Source of the DNA: CAYHBO01 sp964354855
GTDB lineage: Bacteria; Babelota; Babeliae; Babelales; RVW-14
Assembly: GCA_964354855.1 (NCBI GenBank)
Contig: CAYHBO010000002.1
Coordinates: forward strand, 14,266-78,265
Direction of reading: 5' to 3'
Length of the DNA: 64,000 nucleotides
Shown: one piece after another, positions 7,480 through 16,255 of the stretch
Position numbering within the stretch: position 1 is the stretch's first letter
Layout of the letters: each line of letters starts with the position of its first letter
Program-made: the position numbers and the translations under genes
Notes under the pieces: generated by a model
What the model saw: the letters and a program-made list of their open reading frames with translations, nothing else
The model's database searches: none
Told to the model about the DNA's origin: nothing

Positions 7480-8146
7480 GTTGATTACGAGAACGATATC
7501 CGCGGTTGTTTTATTGGGTTGTTTTTTTTGGGCATACCTTCACTCAACGTTGTTATTTTCGTTATTATTGTTAGCGGCATTGTTTATTATTACGGTGTTT
7601 GAATGGTCAAAATTGATTGATATCACTCGTAAGTTTAGATTTATCGTTATTTGTTTGTTATACCCGATTTTTCCCATGCTCAGTCTTATTTTGTTAAATC
7701 GTTGCTATCGTTCAGTAGATATGTTGCTGCCTCTTTATCCATTCCTTATTTCTTGGGTCTATGACACCATGGGATATTTTGTTGGAAAAGCGATTGGATA
7801 TCATAAAATTTGTCCAACAATCAGTCCAGGGAAAACTTGGGAAGGGTTGATGGGAAGTTTAATCGGTGTGTTTTTAGCTAACGTGTTTTTCTTACAACAA
7901 ATTACCATTGAGCCGTTTTATGATCTAACCAAACGTTTTTCTACTATACTTATTTTTTCTGTACTCATTACGCTTACTGCTTTTGCAGGGGGTATGATGA
8001 TTTCTTACTTAAAACGATCAAAAGGGCTTAAAGATACTGGATCATTACTTCCAGGGCATGGTGGATTACTTGATCGCTTTGATTCTATCTTGTTTGTAGG
8101 ATTGTTGGTTTGGGTGACTATGTTGGTAAATGCGCTTTTACGTTAA
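7469..8146 (+). CDS. cdsA: Phosphatidate cytidylyltransferase (CDP-diglyceride synthase)
   Basis: 225 residues, multi-pass membrane protein making CDP-diacylglycerol from phosphatidate and CTP for phospholipid synthesis. The family signature is present near the C-terminus as SYLKRSKGLKDTG..LPGHGGLLDRFDS, and SPGKTWEG lies further upstream. It is short for the family (E. coli CdsA is about 285 residues), having fewer N-terminal membrane helices. The start overlaps the end of truA; AAAGGTG lies upstream of the ATG-ATG pair at 7469/7472. The following glycosyltransferase gene overlaps its 3' end by 17 bases. Confidence 0.93.
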   Translation: MMTELITRTISAVVLLGCFFWAYLHSTLLFSLLLLAALFIITVFEWSKLIDITRKFRFIVICLLYPIFPMLSLILLNRCYRSVDMLLPLYPFLISWVYDTMGYFVGKAIGYHKICPTISPGKTWEGLMGSLIGVFLANVFFLQQITIEPFYDLTKRFSTILIFSVLITLTAFAGGMMISYLKRSKGLKDTGSLLPGHGGLLDRFDSILFVGLLVWVTMLVNALLR

Positions 8147-9527
8147 ACGTAGATTGAATTTTATGATTGGGTATCAAGATTCCCATAAAAAGTATTACTT
8201 AACCGGTTTATTTTTTATCTCGCTGCTCCTGCGTCTTATTTTCTTTCAGCTATTTCTAGTAGATAACCCGTGTAGGCTTATGTATGATGCGGCTCATTAT
8301 CATGGGCCGGCGGTGAGCTTAGCACAGGGGAAAGGTTTTACGGTTGCAGAAAAACCATACTTTTATCGGCTTCCTGGATATCCCCTGTTTCTTGCTGGAT
8401 GCTATAAACTTTTTGGCTTTGATATAAATCGAGCGCTTATGATACAATTAGTTCTTGCCGCGCTTATTCCATTACTTATCTTTTTTTTAGTCCAGGTTAT
8501 GTTTCCATATCTATTATGGGTTGCTTGGTTGGCTGCTGGTTGTGCTGCGGTACACCCTGGGTTGCTGATTTTTTCCGGCTTGGTGATGACCGAGACGTTA
8601 TTTTTATTATTATTTTTACTTTTTTTATGCTTATTTTTTTTCGCTTTTAAGCAGCGTAATTGTTATTGGCTATTGATGCTTGCTGGGATTGTGTTAGGTA
8701 TGGCGACATTGATGCGTCCCGTTGGGCAGTATGTTTTATTGCTATCTAGTGGCATGTTGCTGGTGAGTAGATGGTCTTGGGGGGATAAAGCCAAGAAAAT
8801 ATTGAGTTTATCAAGTGGCTGGTTCGTGATTATAGCCCCCTGGTTATTACGCAACTATCTGTTAACCGGGTATGTTTTTTTTCATACGTTAGCTGGCCCA
8901 CATTTTATGAATCATGCTGCGGTGCGGTTGGTTATGCAGCGGCAGGGGCTTAGTTGGCAAGAGGCGCGTGAGCAGGTTTATGGGCAACTTAAAGATCTGG
9001 TAATGCAAGAAGAACAAATAAAAAATCGGTCGTTGATTGAAATAGAAGAAAGCAGGTTAGCTGAAAATCTTTCAGTTACTTACATGCGAGAAAATCCTGG
9101 AAGAGTCCTAAAAAATGCTATAGAAAATATGTTAAAAACAATGTTCTCGCTTTACTCGTCTGAGCTTTTGGTTATGGATGCTCATGGCGCTTTGCCTGGG
9201 TATGATCAAACTCGAACATGGTGGGAGATGTTGAAACGGTTTCTAGTTCCCCAGGTAAACAATAAAAAAATTATCATGGTTATTTACGTGGAAATTATCT
9301 TATTTCTGTTCTTGCTACTAGGTTTTTTAGGGTTTTTTATACGATTAATTTTTTATAAAAAAAGCCATCCAGAAGGATGGCTTGGTATACTTTTTATGGC
9401 TCTTTTTGTTGGGCTCTCGCTCTCTTGTGGTTTTGCACGACTAAGATTTCCAGGAGAACCTTTTCTTCTTATTTTTGCGAGTATTTTTTGGATTGATTAC
9501 TTTAAGACTATGAGATCATTGCTTTGA
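8130..9527 (+). CDS. GT-C type membrane glycosyltransferase (family 39-like), paralog 1
   Basis: About 465 residues with roughly ten membrane helices. After the first helix comes a loop with acidic residues (MYDAAHYHGPA) and then YRLPGYPLFLAGCYKLFG, a block shared almost word for word with the two paralogs at 41893-43245 and 43274-44812. This plan, with Asp in the first external loop, is that of GT-C enzymes such as ArnT/PMT that use lipid-linked sugars. Substrate unknown. The 8130 start overlaps cdsA by 17 bases; an internal ATG at 8163 (MIGYQDSHKK) is an equally good start. A perfect 7-bp hairpin (GCCATCC-AGAA-GGATGGC, 9364-9381) lies inside the coding sequence near the 3' end. Confidence 0.82.
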   Translation: MRFYVKRRLNFMIGYQDSHKKYYLTGLFFISLLLRLIFFQLFLVDNPCRLMYDAAHYHGPAVSLAQGKGFTVAEKPYFYRLPGYPLFLAGCYKLFGFDINRALMIQLVLAALIPLLIFFLVQVMFPYLLWVAWLAAGCAAVHPGLLIFSGLVMTETLFLLLFLLFLCLFFFAFKQRNCYWLLMLAGIVLGMATLMRPVGQYVLLLSSGMLLVSRWSWGDKAKKILSLSSGWFVIIAPWLLRNYLLTGYVFFHTLAGPHFMNHAAVRLVMQRQGLSWQEAREQVYGQLKDLVMQEEQIKNRSLIEIEESRLAENLSVTYMRENPGRVLKNAIENMLKTMFSLYSSELLVMDAHGALPGYDQTRTWWEMLKRFLVPQVNNKKIIMVIYVEIILFLFLLLGFLGFFIRLIFYKKSHPEGWLGILFMALFVGLSLSCGFARLRFPGEPFLLIFASIFWIDYFKTMRSLL

Positions 9528-9922
9528 TTTGACTCGTCTTGAGCCGTTTCGTTTTGACCGTCTTCTATCTCTTCAAGTATTTCTTCTTCCTCTTCTTCTG
9601 TTTCGACTATGTCGCTTTCTTCCGGAGTATTTAGTTCAACTGATATAACGTATGAATCTTGTTCTGTAGCTGTGTTCATTTCGTTTTCTAGAATCAGAGC
9701 TACTAACTCAGTCATAGATATAGTAGTAATGGGGCGTGTATAAGAAGAAGTTGAAATAGACTTGGTTGTAGGGGTTGTCGTAAATGTTTTTTCAATTACG
9801 GTTTCTGTCGTAGCGGTTGAGGTTACCGTTCTCTCTGTGTAGGAGTATGAATGTTCTGCGGGGGTAGGAGTCATGCTGCTTAATGCTAGGTATGCGCTTG
9901 CTATAAAAAGAGGGGAACTCAT
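9497..9922 (-). CDS. Secreted low-complexity Thr/Glu-rich protein
   Basis: 141 residues from the ATG at 9922, chosen because AAGGA lies seven bases upstream; an in-frame start at 9970 would add 16 residues but lacks a site. Residues 1-16 are hydrophobic (MSSPLFIASAYLALSS) and act as a signal peptide. The rest is low complexity: a Thr/Ser-rich stretch (TVTSTATTETVIEKTFTTTP), then an acidic tail with a run of six Glu. The 3' end overlaps the last 31 bases of the converging glycosyltransferase gene. No recognisable family; biased composition makes the coding call less certain. Confidence 0.5.
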   Translation of the reverse strand: MSSPLFIASAYLALSSMTPTPAEHSYSYTERTVTSTATTETVIEKTFTTTPTTKSISTSSYTRPITTISMTELVALILENEMNTATEQDSYVISVELNTPEESDIVETEEEEEEILEEIEDGQNETAQDESNQSNDLIVLK

Positions 9923-10038
9923 AATGATCCTTGCTGATTTTGGTTGATTTATTAAAGATTTTATGTGCAAACAATGTGCACAATTATGCTATATGATTGC
10001 AGGCAAAAATCAAATTTATCTTTGATGAAGAGTCTGTT

Positions 10039-10073
10039 TATGAGTGGCTATAAAAACTTTATAACCACTCATA
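10039..10073 (-). terminator. Terminator-like hairpin after the leftward gene at 10085
   Basis: TATGAGTGGCTATAAA (10039-10054) pairs with TTTATAACCACTCATA (10058-10073) with one mismatch. There is no strong T tract on the leftward side, so efficiency is uncertain. Confidence 0.45.
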
Positions 10074-10084
10074 ATGGTATTGAT

Positions 10085-11383
10085 TTAGTTGTAGCTGTTG
10101 GTTGAGAATGAGTTATCAAATTCTTTGCTTGTTAAAATAACTTCTCCACCCCAGCGGATTTCTGGATGGTCCAATTGATTCTCTGTACAATAACTCGCAA
10201 ATTTTTTTGCCTCTGCGCTACCTTCTTTAAAGGCTTTTACCATATCTCGAATAAATTCAGCTTTTTTATTTGGTTGGAGTTTTTTGAATAATTTAGTTGC
10301 TTCTTTTGGAACGTCTTCTCGGCGAGTTCCCACGTTAGCAGTTTTAGTTAAGAGCGCTAGTCCGTGGTTAATCATATCTTTTCCTCGTAAAAGTCCCTGA
10401 CTTTCTGCTTTCATAAAGAATGATGTTTCGTTGAGTTTGCCACAGAGAATATGTCTACGATTTGCTGGTAAGAGTTCTTGAAGATCGCCATGGGGAATTT
10501 TTTCAGGGTTAGGGTTTTTTAGAGCTTTAGGGTCACTATGATCTTGCGTTCTCACGTCAATCCCAAATTGTGAATACTTTTCTGATCCATCTGCATCAAA
10601 ATGAGTTGAGAGTCTTGGATATCCCCAAGGATTTGTTCCCCCTGTTTTTCCAGCCTTACAGTCTTCATTATCTTTAGACATTTTTGATTTTACTTTAGGG
10701 TTATACTTGCGAACATAGCTGAATAAGTAATCAAATACAGGCATATATTGTTTTCCATGGATAATAAAAGTTCCACTGGTAAACGTTTGTTTTTTTTCAA
10801 CTGCTTTTGAGTAGAAATACCAATACAAGCTGACGATATTTTCGATAGATTCTTCTTGGGTTTCTAGATTTACATCAACTCTTTTTCCAGACGCTAACTC
10901 ATTGAATAATTTTTCTCCGTCTTCTAGATATTTCTTAGCTCTTGTAACTAATGTATAATGGAGCTTAAAGGCTTCAGCCTTTAGATCATTGCGCAGGAAT
11001 GAAAGAGTTTTATTGTGTTTAATAATAACTTCCAATTTTGTTCTGGCTTTATCAATTTGCTCGTGATCAAATGTTTCAAGTTTTCCGTCAAGATGATCAA
11101 GAAGGTATCCCATATTTTCATCAGAAATAGGTTCCTTTGATTCGTCTAATAAAACTTTGATGCGTTTAGGGTGCCTTGAATCAACAGTCTTCATAAATGC
11201 TGTGACTCCGTCAGCATTTGGAATATTGACATCTGCACCTTCAGCAAGTAATTTTTTGAAATTTTCTTGCTGTGATCGCCAATTGCCGGATGATTCAAGC
11301 AGATCTTCTGTTGCCTTATTTGGTTTTGTTATATGAGTGTATAATAAAAAAGCGTAGACAAGTAATCCTATGCTTTGTTTCAT
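10085..11383 (-). CDS. Secreted ankyrin-like protein with unrecognised C-terminal domain
   Basis: 432 residues with an AAAGGAGA site before the ATG. A hydrophobic N-terminus (IGLLVYAFLLYTHITK) serves as signal or anchor. Residues about 35-80 fit one to two ankyrin-type units (LLAEGADVNIPNADGVTAFM, then RIKVLLDES). A helical middle follows. The C-terminal 200 residues contain an organised, Cys/His-containing domain (STHFDADG.EKYSQFGIDVRTQDH, LPANRRHILCGKLNETSFFM, KAESQGLLRGKDMINHGLAL) that I cannot assign. A secreted protein with an ankyrin start and an unknown globular domain suggests a host-directed effector, but this is inference. Confidence 0.7.
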   Translation of the reverse strand: MKQSIGLLVYAFLLYTHITKPNKATEDLLESSGNWRSQQENFKKLLAEGADVNIPNADGVTAFMKTVDSRHPKRIKVLLDESKEPISDENMGYLLDHLDGKLETFDHEQIDKARTKLEVIIKHNKTLSFLRNDLKAEAFKLHYTLVTRAKKYLEDGEKLFNELASGKRVDVNLETQEESIENIVSLYWYFYSKAVEKKQTFTSGTFIIHGKQYMPVFDYLFSYVRKYNPKVKSKMSKDNEDCKAGKTGGTNPWGYPRLSTHFDADGSEKYSQFGIDVRTQDHSDPKALKNPNPEKIPHGDLQELLPANRRHILCGKLNETSFFMKAESQGLLRGKDMINHGLALLTKTANVGTRREDVPKEATKLFKKLQPNKKAEFIRDMVKAFKEGSAEAKKFASYCTENQLDHPEIRWGGEVILTSKEFDNSFSTNSYN

Positions 11384-11425
11384 TGAAGCAATCTCCTTTG
11401 GGATAAAAAATGATATAATATTAAA

Positions 11426-11456
11426 AGTTTAGTTGTTGATGGACTTAATCTGTCAA
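11426..11456 (-). promoter_or_regulatory. Possible promoter for the leftward gene at 10085-11383
   Basis: Reading leftward, a perfect TTGACA (complement of 11451-11456), a long 19-base spacer and TAAACT (complement of 11426-11431). The spacer is longer than ideal. Confidence 0.35.
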
Positions 11457-11559
11457 TAGATAATTTATTTTAGTTATTCTCACTTGCGCAATTATCATGC
11501 TACAATAGACCCTTCAATGGGTTTTTACTCAGAAGAATACTGATTTAAAAGTTTTATCT

Positions 11560-11568
11560 TGTTATACT
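11560..11568 (+). promoter_or_regulatory. Possible extended -10 promoter for secA
   Basis: TGTTATACT gives TG-n-TATACT, an extended -10 element, about 65 bases before the secA ATG. No good -35 is visible. Confidence 0.4.
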
Positions 11569-11632
11569 CCTAGAAAAATAATTATGCTGTACCAATGAAA
11601 ATTATGGTACTGAAAAAAAGATTGGATTAGTT

Positions 11633-14149
11633 ATGATTACTACCATACTCGCCAAGATATTTGGCACTAAAAATGAACGAGAGCTAAAGCGGATTCAAGC
11701 AATGGTTGATCACATAAACTCGCTTGAATCATCGGTGCTTAATCTATCAGAAGCAGAACTTGCTGCAAAGACTAACTTCTTTCGTGAACGTGTTTCTCGC
11801 GGTGAATCATTGAACTCTGTTCTTCCAGAAGCTTTTGCCGTTGTGCGTGAAGTGGGAAAACGTACCTTAAATATGCGACATTTTGATGTGCAACTTATTG
11901 GTGGTGTGGTGCTTCATGAGGGTAAAATTGCAGAAATGAAAACTGGGGAAGGAAAAACGCTTGTTTCTACTTTGCCTCTGTATCTTAATGCACTTGCTGG
12001 TAAAGGTGCTCATCTGGTGACCGTTAACGATTATCTTGTGCGCCGAGATGCTGAGTGGATGGGTCCTATTTATAAAGCATTGGAGCTCAGTGTAGGGATT
12101 ATTCAGAATAATTTAAGAGATGCGCAGCGGAAACAGGCTTACGGCTCTGATATTACCTATGGAACTAATAACGAGTTTGGATTCGATTATTTGCGTGACA
12201 ACATGAAGCATCGCCTTGAAGATTATGTGCAACGAGCACAACATTTTGCGATTGTGGATGAAGTTGACTCGATTTTGATTGACGAAGCAAGAACTCCACT
12301 TATCATTTCCGGTGCGAGTGATCAGGAAGCGGATTTCTATGAAACTGCTGATAAAACTATTGTGAAATTAAAAAAAGAAGATTATGAAGTTGATGAAAAA
12401 GAACGTTCAGTAAATCTTACCGAGTCCGGAATAGATAAAATCGAAGAGTATCTTCATATCCCTAATTTGTATGCGCCAGAAAATTTGCTTGAGTTGCATC
12501 ATATAACGCAAGCGTTGCGCGCTCATACGCTTTTTAAAAACGATGTTGACTATGTTGTTCGTGATGGTGAAGTATTTATTGTTGATGAATTTACTGGAAG
12601 AATTTTACCGGGAAGACGTTACAGTGATGGGCTGCATCAAGCACTTGAAGCTAAAGAGGGTGTAACGATTGAAGAAGAAAATCAAACGTTAGCTTCGATT
12701 ACCTTACAGAACTACTTCAGAATGTATACAAAACTTGCAGGCATGACCGGTACTGGCCAAACCGAATCAGCTGAATTCTGGAAAATTTATAAACTTGAAG
12801 TGGTGAGTATCCCGACTCATCGTAAGATGATTCGGGATGATGCTGCCGATATTATTTTCTTAACGAGAGATGATAAATATAAAGCGGTTATCGAAGATAT
12901 TCGTACGAGCCATAATAATGGGCAACCAGTATTGGTTGGTACGATTTCCATTGAAGCTTCAGAACATTTAAGTAAGCTTCTTACGCATGATGGATTGCCG
13001 CATAATGTTCTTAACGCAAAACAACATGAACGTGAAGCTGAAATTATTAAAGAAGCCGGTGAGAGTGGTAGAATTACGATTGCAACTAACATGGCCGGTC
13101 GAGGTACTGACATTAAACTTGGAGAAGGTTCACTAGAAGCTGGAGGCTTGCGTATCATTGGTACCGAGCGGCATGAAAGTCGTCGTATCGATAATCAGTT
13201 GCGTGGAAGATCTGGACGACAAGGTGATCAAGGGGCATCAAAATTCTATTTATCGCTTGAAGATGATTTAATGCGTATTTTTGGTGGTGAAAAACTTAAG
13301 CGTACAATGGAACGTCTTGGCATGAAAGAAGGCGAAAGCATTGAACATCGCATGGTGACGCGTAGCATCGAAAAAGCGCAAGAGAAGGTTGAAAAACATA
13401 ATTTTGATATTCGTAAACATCTCCTTGAGTATGATGACGTGCTTAATCAACAACGTAAGGTTATTTACAACTATCGTCGTGATATTCTTGAAGGGTCGGA
13501 TCAAATTCTTGGATTGGTTAAAGATATGATTGCGGATGTTGTCGATCGTATGTTTGCGGTCCATTGTCCAGGCAAGACTTGTGAGCCGGAAGCGTTACAA
13601 GAATTACGTCATTCATTAGAAAAACTAACCGGTATTCGTGAAGTTAATTTTCCAGCATCTAATATGGTATCAGATATTATTGAGTTTTTATGGTACCAGT
13701 ATGAACAATCTCGTGCATTAGTTGATGCAGATTTGATGAGCCAGACTGAAAAATGGTTATTACTTGAAACAGTTGATCAGGCGTGGAAACGTCATTTGCA
13801 AAACATTGATCATCTTAAAGAAGGTATTGGGTTGCGTGGTTATGGCCAAAAGAACCCATTGATCGAGTATAAGAAAGAGTCATTCTTTGAATTTGAACGT
13901 ATGATTGAGCAAATCAGTTGGGATATTATTAATCGAGCATTCAAAATGCGCCCGAATGAACAGACTATTTCTACGCTTCATGAGATTGAAAAGAAGAAAG
14001 AAAAAGAATTGGCGGCATTAAAACTTGGTGGTGATGATACTGGCGATGCTGATGCAGGTACGGTACGTCGCGCTGAATCAAAAGTTGGTCGTAATGATAC
14101 TTGTTCATGTGGTTCAGGGAAAAAATATAAACACTGCTGTGGTAAATAA
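11633..14149 (+). CDS. secA: Preprotein translocase ATPase SecA
   Basis: 838 residues, normal for SecA, the motor that drives unfolded preproteins through SecYEG. Walker A MKTGEGKTL lies at about residues 102-110 and the Walker B DEVD at 209-212 followed by SILIDEARTPLIISG. The second nucleotide-binding fold contains MAGRGTDIKLGEG and QLRGRSGRQGD. The C-terminal tail ends in the zinc-binding SecB/lipid-interaction motif CSCGSGKKYKHCC. The many signal-peptide-bearing proteins in this window would be its clients. The NurA-like gene follows after eight bases, probably in the same transcript. Confidence 0.98.
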   Translation: MITTILAKIFGTKNERELKRIQAMVDHINSLESSVLNLSEAELAAKTNFFRERVSRGESLNSVLPEAFAVVREVGKRTLNMRHFDVQLIGGVVLHEGKIAEMKTGEGKTLVSTLPLYLNALAGKGAHLVTVNDYLVRRDAEWMGPIYKALELSVGIIQNNLRDAQRKQAYGSDITYGTNNEFGFDYLRDNMKHRLEDYVQRAQHFAIVDEVDSILIDEARTPLIISGASDQEADFYETADKTIVKLKKEDYEVDEKERSVNLTESGIDKIEEYLHIPNLYAPENLLELHHITQALRAHTLFKNDVDYVVRDGEVFIVDEFTGRILPGRRYSDGLHQALEAKEGVTIEEENQTLASITLQNYFRMYTKLAGMTGTGQTESAEFWKIYKLEVVSIPTHRKMIRDDAADIIFLTRDDKYKAVIEDIRTSHNNGQPVLVGTISIEASEHLSKLLTHDGLPHNVLNAKQHEREAEIIKEAGESGRITIATNMAGRGTDIKLGEGSLEAGGLRIIGTERHESRRIDNQLRGRSGRQGDQGASKFYLSLEDDLMRIFGGEKLKRTMERLGMKEGESIEHRMVTRSIEKAQEKVEKHNFDIRKHLLEYDDVLNQQRKVIYNYRRDILEGSDQILGLVKDMIADVVDRMFAVHCPGKTCEPEALQELRHSLEKLTGIREVNFPASNMVSDIIEFLWYQYEQSRALVDADLMSQTEKWLLLETVDQAWKRHLQNIDHLKEGIGLRGYGQKNPLIEYKKESFFEFERMIEQISWDIINRAFKMRPNEQTISTLHEIEKKKEKELAALKLGGDDTGDADAGTVRRAESKVGRNDTCSCGSGKKYKHCCGK

Positions 14150-14157
14150 ACTGATTT

Positions 14158-15300
14158 ATGCTTAATCGTGTAGCCTGCATCCAGGAAATAACTCGCTTGA
14201 AAGAAACGATATTTCCTGAAGGTCGGCATGACCGTACGTTATTTCAAAAAGTCTGGCAGGCAATGGCCGCCGATGAAAAAACCAAAGATTGGGCCAAGGA
14301 GGTTGCTAGTTGTGTACGGCATCCTCTCTGGCTTGATAATCTCGATCAAATTGTTGATGTTATTTCGTTTCCCGATGCCTACACCGTTCTTGCTGTAGAT
14401 GGTTCACAAATTTATCCTGATCGTCATATCACCGCAGCACCATTTTTCTTAATTAATGCGGGTGGTTGTTTACTTACGTACGGTAAAGCAGGCAAAGCAC
14501 AATTGTTTAATCAGCCTGAACTTTTTCTGACAGAAGAATTTCTTCCTGAAGAACTACAGTTACCGTTTACGCCTGATCTAGTGGATGCAAAGCGTGAAGA
14601 GATTGAGCTTGCGGTAGCACATAGCTATGCAACAAAAAATCGTGATACGATTGTGCTTTTCGATGGGAGCTTAATTTTTTGGCATCTTGAAAGTAAGCCG
14701 GAGGTTATGCGAGATTTATTTCTAGGAAAATATCTGAGCTATTTGTTAGCCTTTATGAATGATAACATTCTTATGGCTGGCTACATCAGCATGCCGAAAA
14801 GCAAAGAGCTCGTGAATCTTGTTAAGACAAAAGTATGTCTAGGAAATGGTCAGCAAAAGCCATGTTTTGGTGCGATTGATGCGTGCCCATGTACAAGCTC
14901 AGATCTTTTGGTTGATGCAACACTTTTAGATGGGTTACTAAAGCCATTTCAGCGGACCGCTATTTTTATTAATCGATCTAAAATAAGCGAGTATTATCCA
15001 CCAAAATTACGCCCATGTTTTTTTTATCTGCATACTGGAAAAGAAATTGCTCGGGTTGAAATTCCTCGCTGGGTTGCCAACAATGAAGCGTTGGTTACTA
15101 AGGTTGCACAGATTTGTGTAAATCAAGCCTTGAAGGGTGATGGCTACCCGGTGGTGCTTGCAGAGGCTCATGAGCAGGCGGTGATTAAAGGAAATGATCG
15201 ATTATTTTTCTATCAGGTTCTAGAGAGTGTTACTGCACGCGATCATGGAGCATTAAGCTATTCACAAAAAAGCATCAAAAAACGTGGGCTTGGGGTTTAG
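14158..15300 (+). CDS. NurA-domain nuclease
   Basis: 380 residues. The N-terminal half has VLAVDGSQIYPDRH and, later, IVLFDGSLIFWHLES, the paired Asp-Gly-Ser motifs of NurA-type 5'-3' nucleases, which coordinate metal. The central region includes GFGAIDACPC-like Cys residues and a C-terminal YPVVLAEAHEQAVIKG segment typical of the family. In archaea NurA works with the HerA helicase in double-strand break resection; in bacteria it is patchily distributed. No HerA-type ATPase lies nearby. The gene begins eight bases after secA. Its stop lies four bases from the end of the converging aldo/keto reductase gene. Confidence 0.75.
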   Translation: MLNRVACIQEITRLKETIFPEGRHDRTLFQKVWQAMAADEKTKDWAKEVASCVRHPLWLDNLDQIVDVISFPDAYTVLAVDGSQIYPDRHITAAPFFLINAGGCLLTYGKAGKAQLFNQPELFLTEEFLPEELQLPFTPDLVDAKREEIELAVAHSYATKNRDTIVLFDGSLIFWHLESKPEVMRDLFLGKYLSYLLAFMNDNILMAGYISMPKSKELVNLVKTKVCLGNGQQKPCFGAIDACPCTSSDLLVDATLLDGLLKPFQRTAIFINRSKISEYYPPKLRPCFFYLHTGKEIARVEIPRWVANNEALVTKVAQICVNQALKGDGYPVVLAEAHEQAVIKGNDRLFFYQVLESVTARDHGALSYSQKSIKKRGLGV

Positions 15301-15304
15301 AAAC

Positions 15305-16243
15305 TTACCTTAAGTGGCCTGGGGAATAGTGATTTGGATATTCACATCGTAGCTTCTCAATGTCTTCTTTGGACATTTGCCAGCCAATCGAACCAAGATT
15401 TTCTTTAAGATGTTCTATCTTCGATGACTTTGTAATGGTTACAACATTATCCTGAGAGATAAGCCAGTTAATCGCAATCTGTGCGGGTGACTTCTTATAT
15501 TTTAAGCACATTTCTTGAACGATTAGTGGAATGTTTTTAAGCAGATTGCCGCTTTCTAACGGTTGCCATGCAACAAGTAAGATGTCATGTTGCTGGCAGT
15601 ATTGAGTGAGCTCGTTGCTTTCTGGGTCGCGGCACAGTAGATTGTAGTGTATTTGATCACAGACTATTTTATTTTTAGTGTGACTTTGTGCTTCTGTTAA
15701 TCGTTCTTTGCTAAAATTTGAAACGCCAATATTTTTTACAAGCCCGTCTGCTACAAGTTTATCAAGTGCTCGCATGGTTTCTTTTAAATCAATTTTTACG
15801 TTATAACCATGTAAGAGATAGAGGTCAATGTATGGGGTTTCAAGTCGAGTTAGGCTTTTCTTGCATGCGAAAATTAAATTATCGTATGCCATATTTTTGG
15901 TTAGAACTTTTGATACGATAAAAAGTGTTGAGCGATCATAACCTTTGATCGCTTTGGCGATGAGTTGTTCGGTGTAACCATCAGCATAAAGTTCTGCGGT
16001 ATCAATATGTGTAATGCCTGAATCAATGGCGCATTTAATGGCGGTAATATCAGCGTTATCGTTATTAGTTAGATTTCGTTCAAGTATGCCACCCATATGA
16101 AAAGTCCCAAGACCAAAAACGGGCAATTTAAAACCATTGTGTAATTTTTTTGTTGGGATGCTTGTGCATGGGATGGTTGTGCATATGAGATTAAATGATG
16201 TTGTTGTGCATATGAGAAAGAAAAATAATTTTTTTGAAAACAT
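15305..16243 (-). CDS. Aldo/keto reductase with N-terminal signal peptide
   Basis: 312 residues from the ATG at 16243; a TTG two codons upstream is less likely. Residues 1-26 are a strong hydrophobic export signal (FSKKLFFFLICTTTSFNLIC), unusual for this NADPH-dependent TIM-barrel family. The enzyme core then starts LHNGFKLPVFGLGTFHMGG. The catalytic tetrad is visible: Asp and Tyr in HIDTAELYADG, Lys in LFIVSKVLTKN, His in DLYLLHGYN. GVSNFSKERL and the cofactor-binding TITKSSKIEHLKEN region near the C-terminus are also typical. Substrate unknown. If exported, the source of NADPH outside the cytosol is a puzzle; action in the host cytosol is one possibility. Confidence 0.88.
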   Translation of the reverse strand: MFSKKLFFFLICTTTSFNLICTTIPCTSIPTKKLHNGFKLPVFGLGTFHMGGILERNLTNNDNADITAIKCAIDSGITHIDTAELYADGYTEQLIAKAIKGYDRSTLFIVSKVLTKNMAYDNLIFACKKSLTRLETPYIDLYLLHGYNVKIDLKETMRALDKLVADGLVKNIGVSNFSKERLTEAQSHTKNKIVCDQIHYNLLCRDPESNELTQYCQQHDILLVAWQPLESGNLLKNIPLIVQEMCLKYKKSPAQIAINWLISQDNVVTITKSSKIEHLKENLGSIGWQMSKEDIEKLRCEYPNHYSPGHLR

Positions 16244-16255
16244 ACTCAAGGGTAC

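Noticed and set aside
9361..9384. GCCATCC/GGATGGC hairpin considered as a terminator
   Set aside because: It lies well inside the glycosyltransferase coding sequence and has no T tract; perhaps chance or a family of short repeats.
11483..11504. TTGCGC...TACAAT before secA as a promoter
   Set aside because: The spacing between the two elements is only 11 bases, too short; the extended -10 at 11560 is a better candidate.
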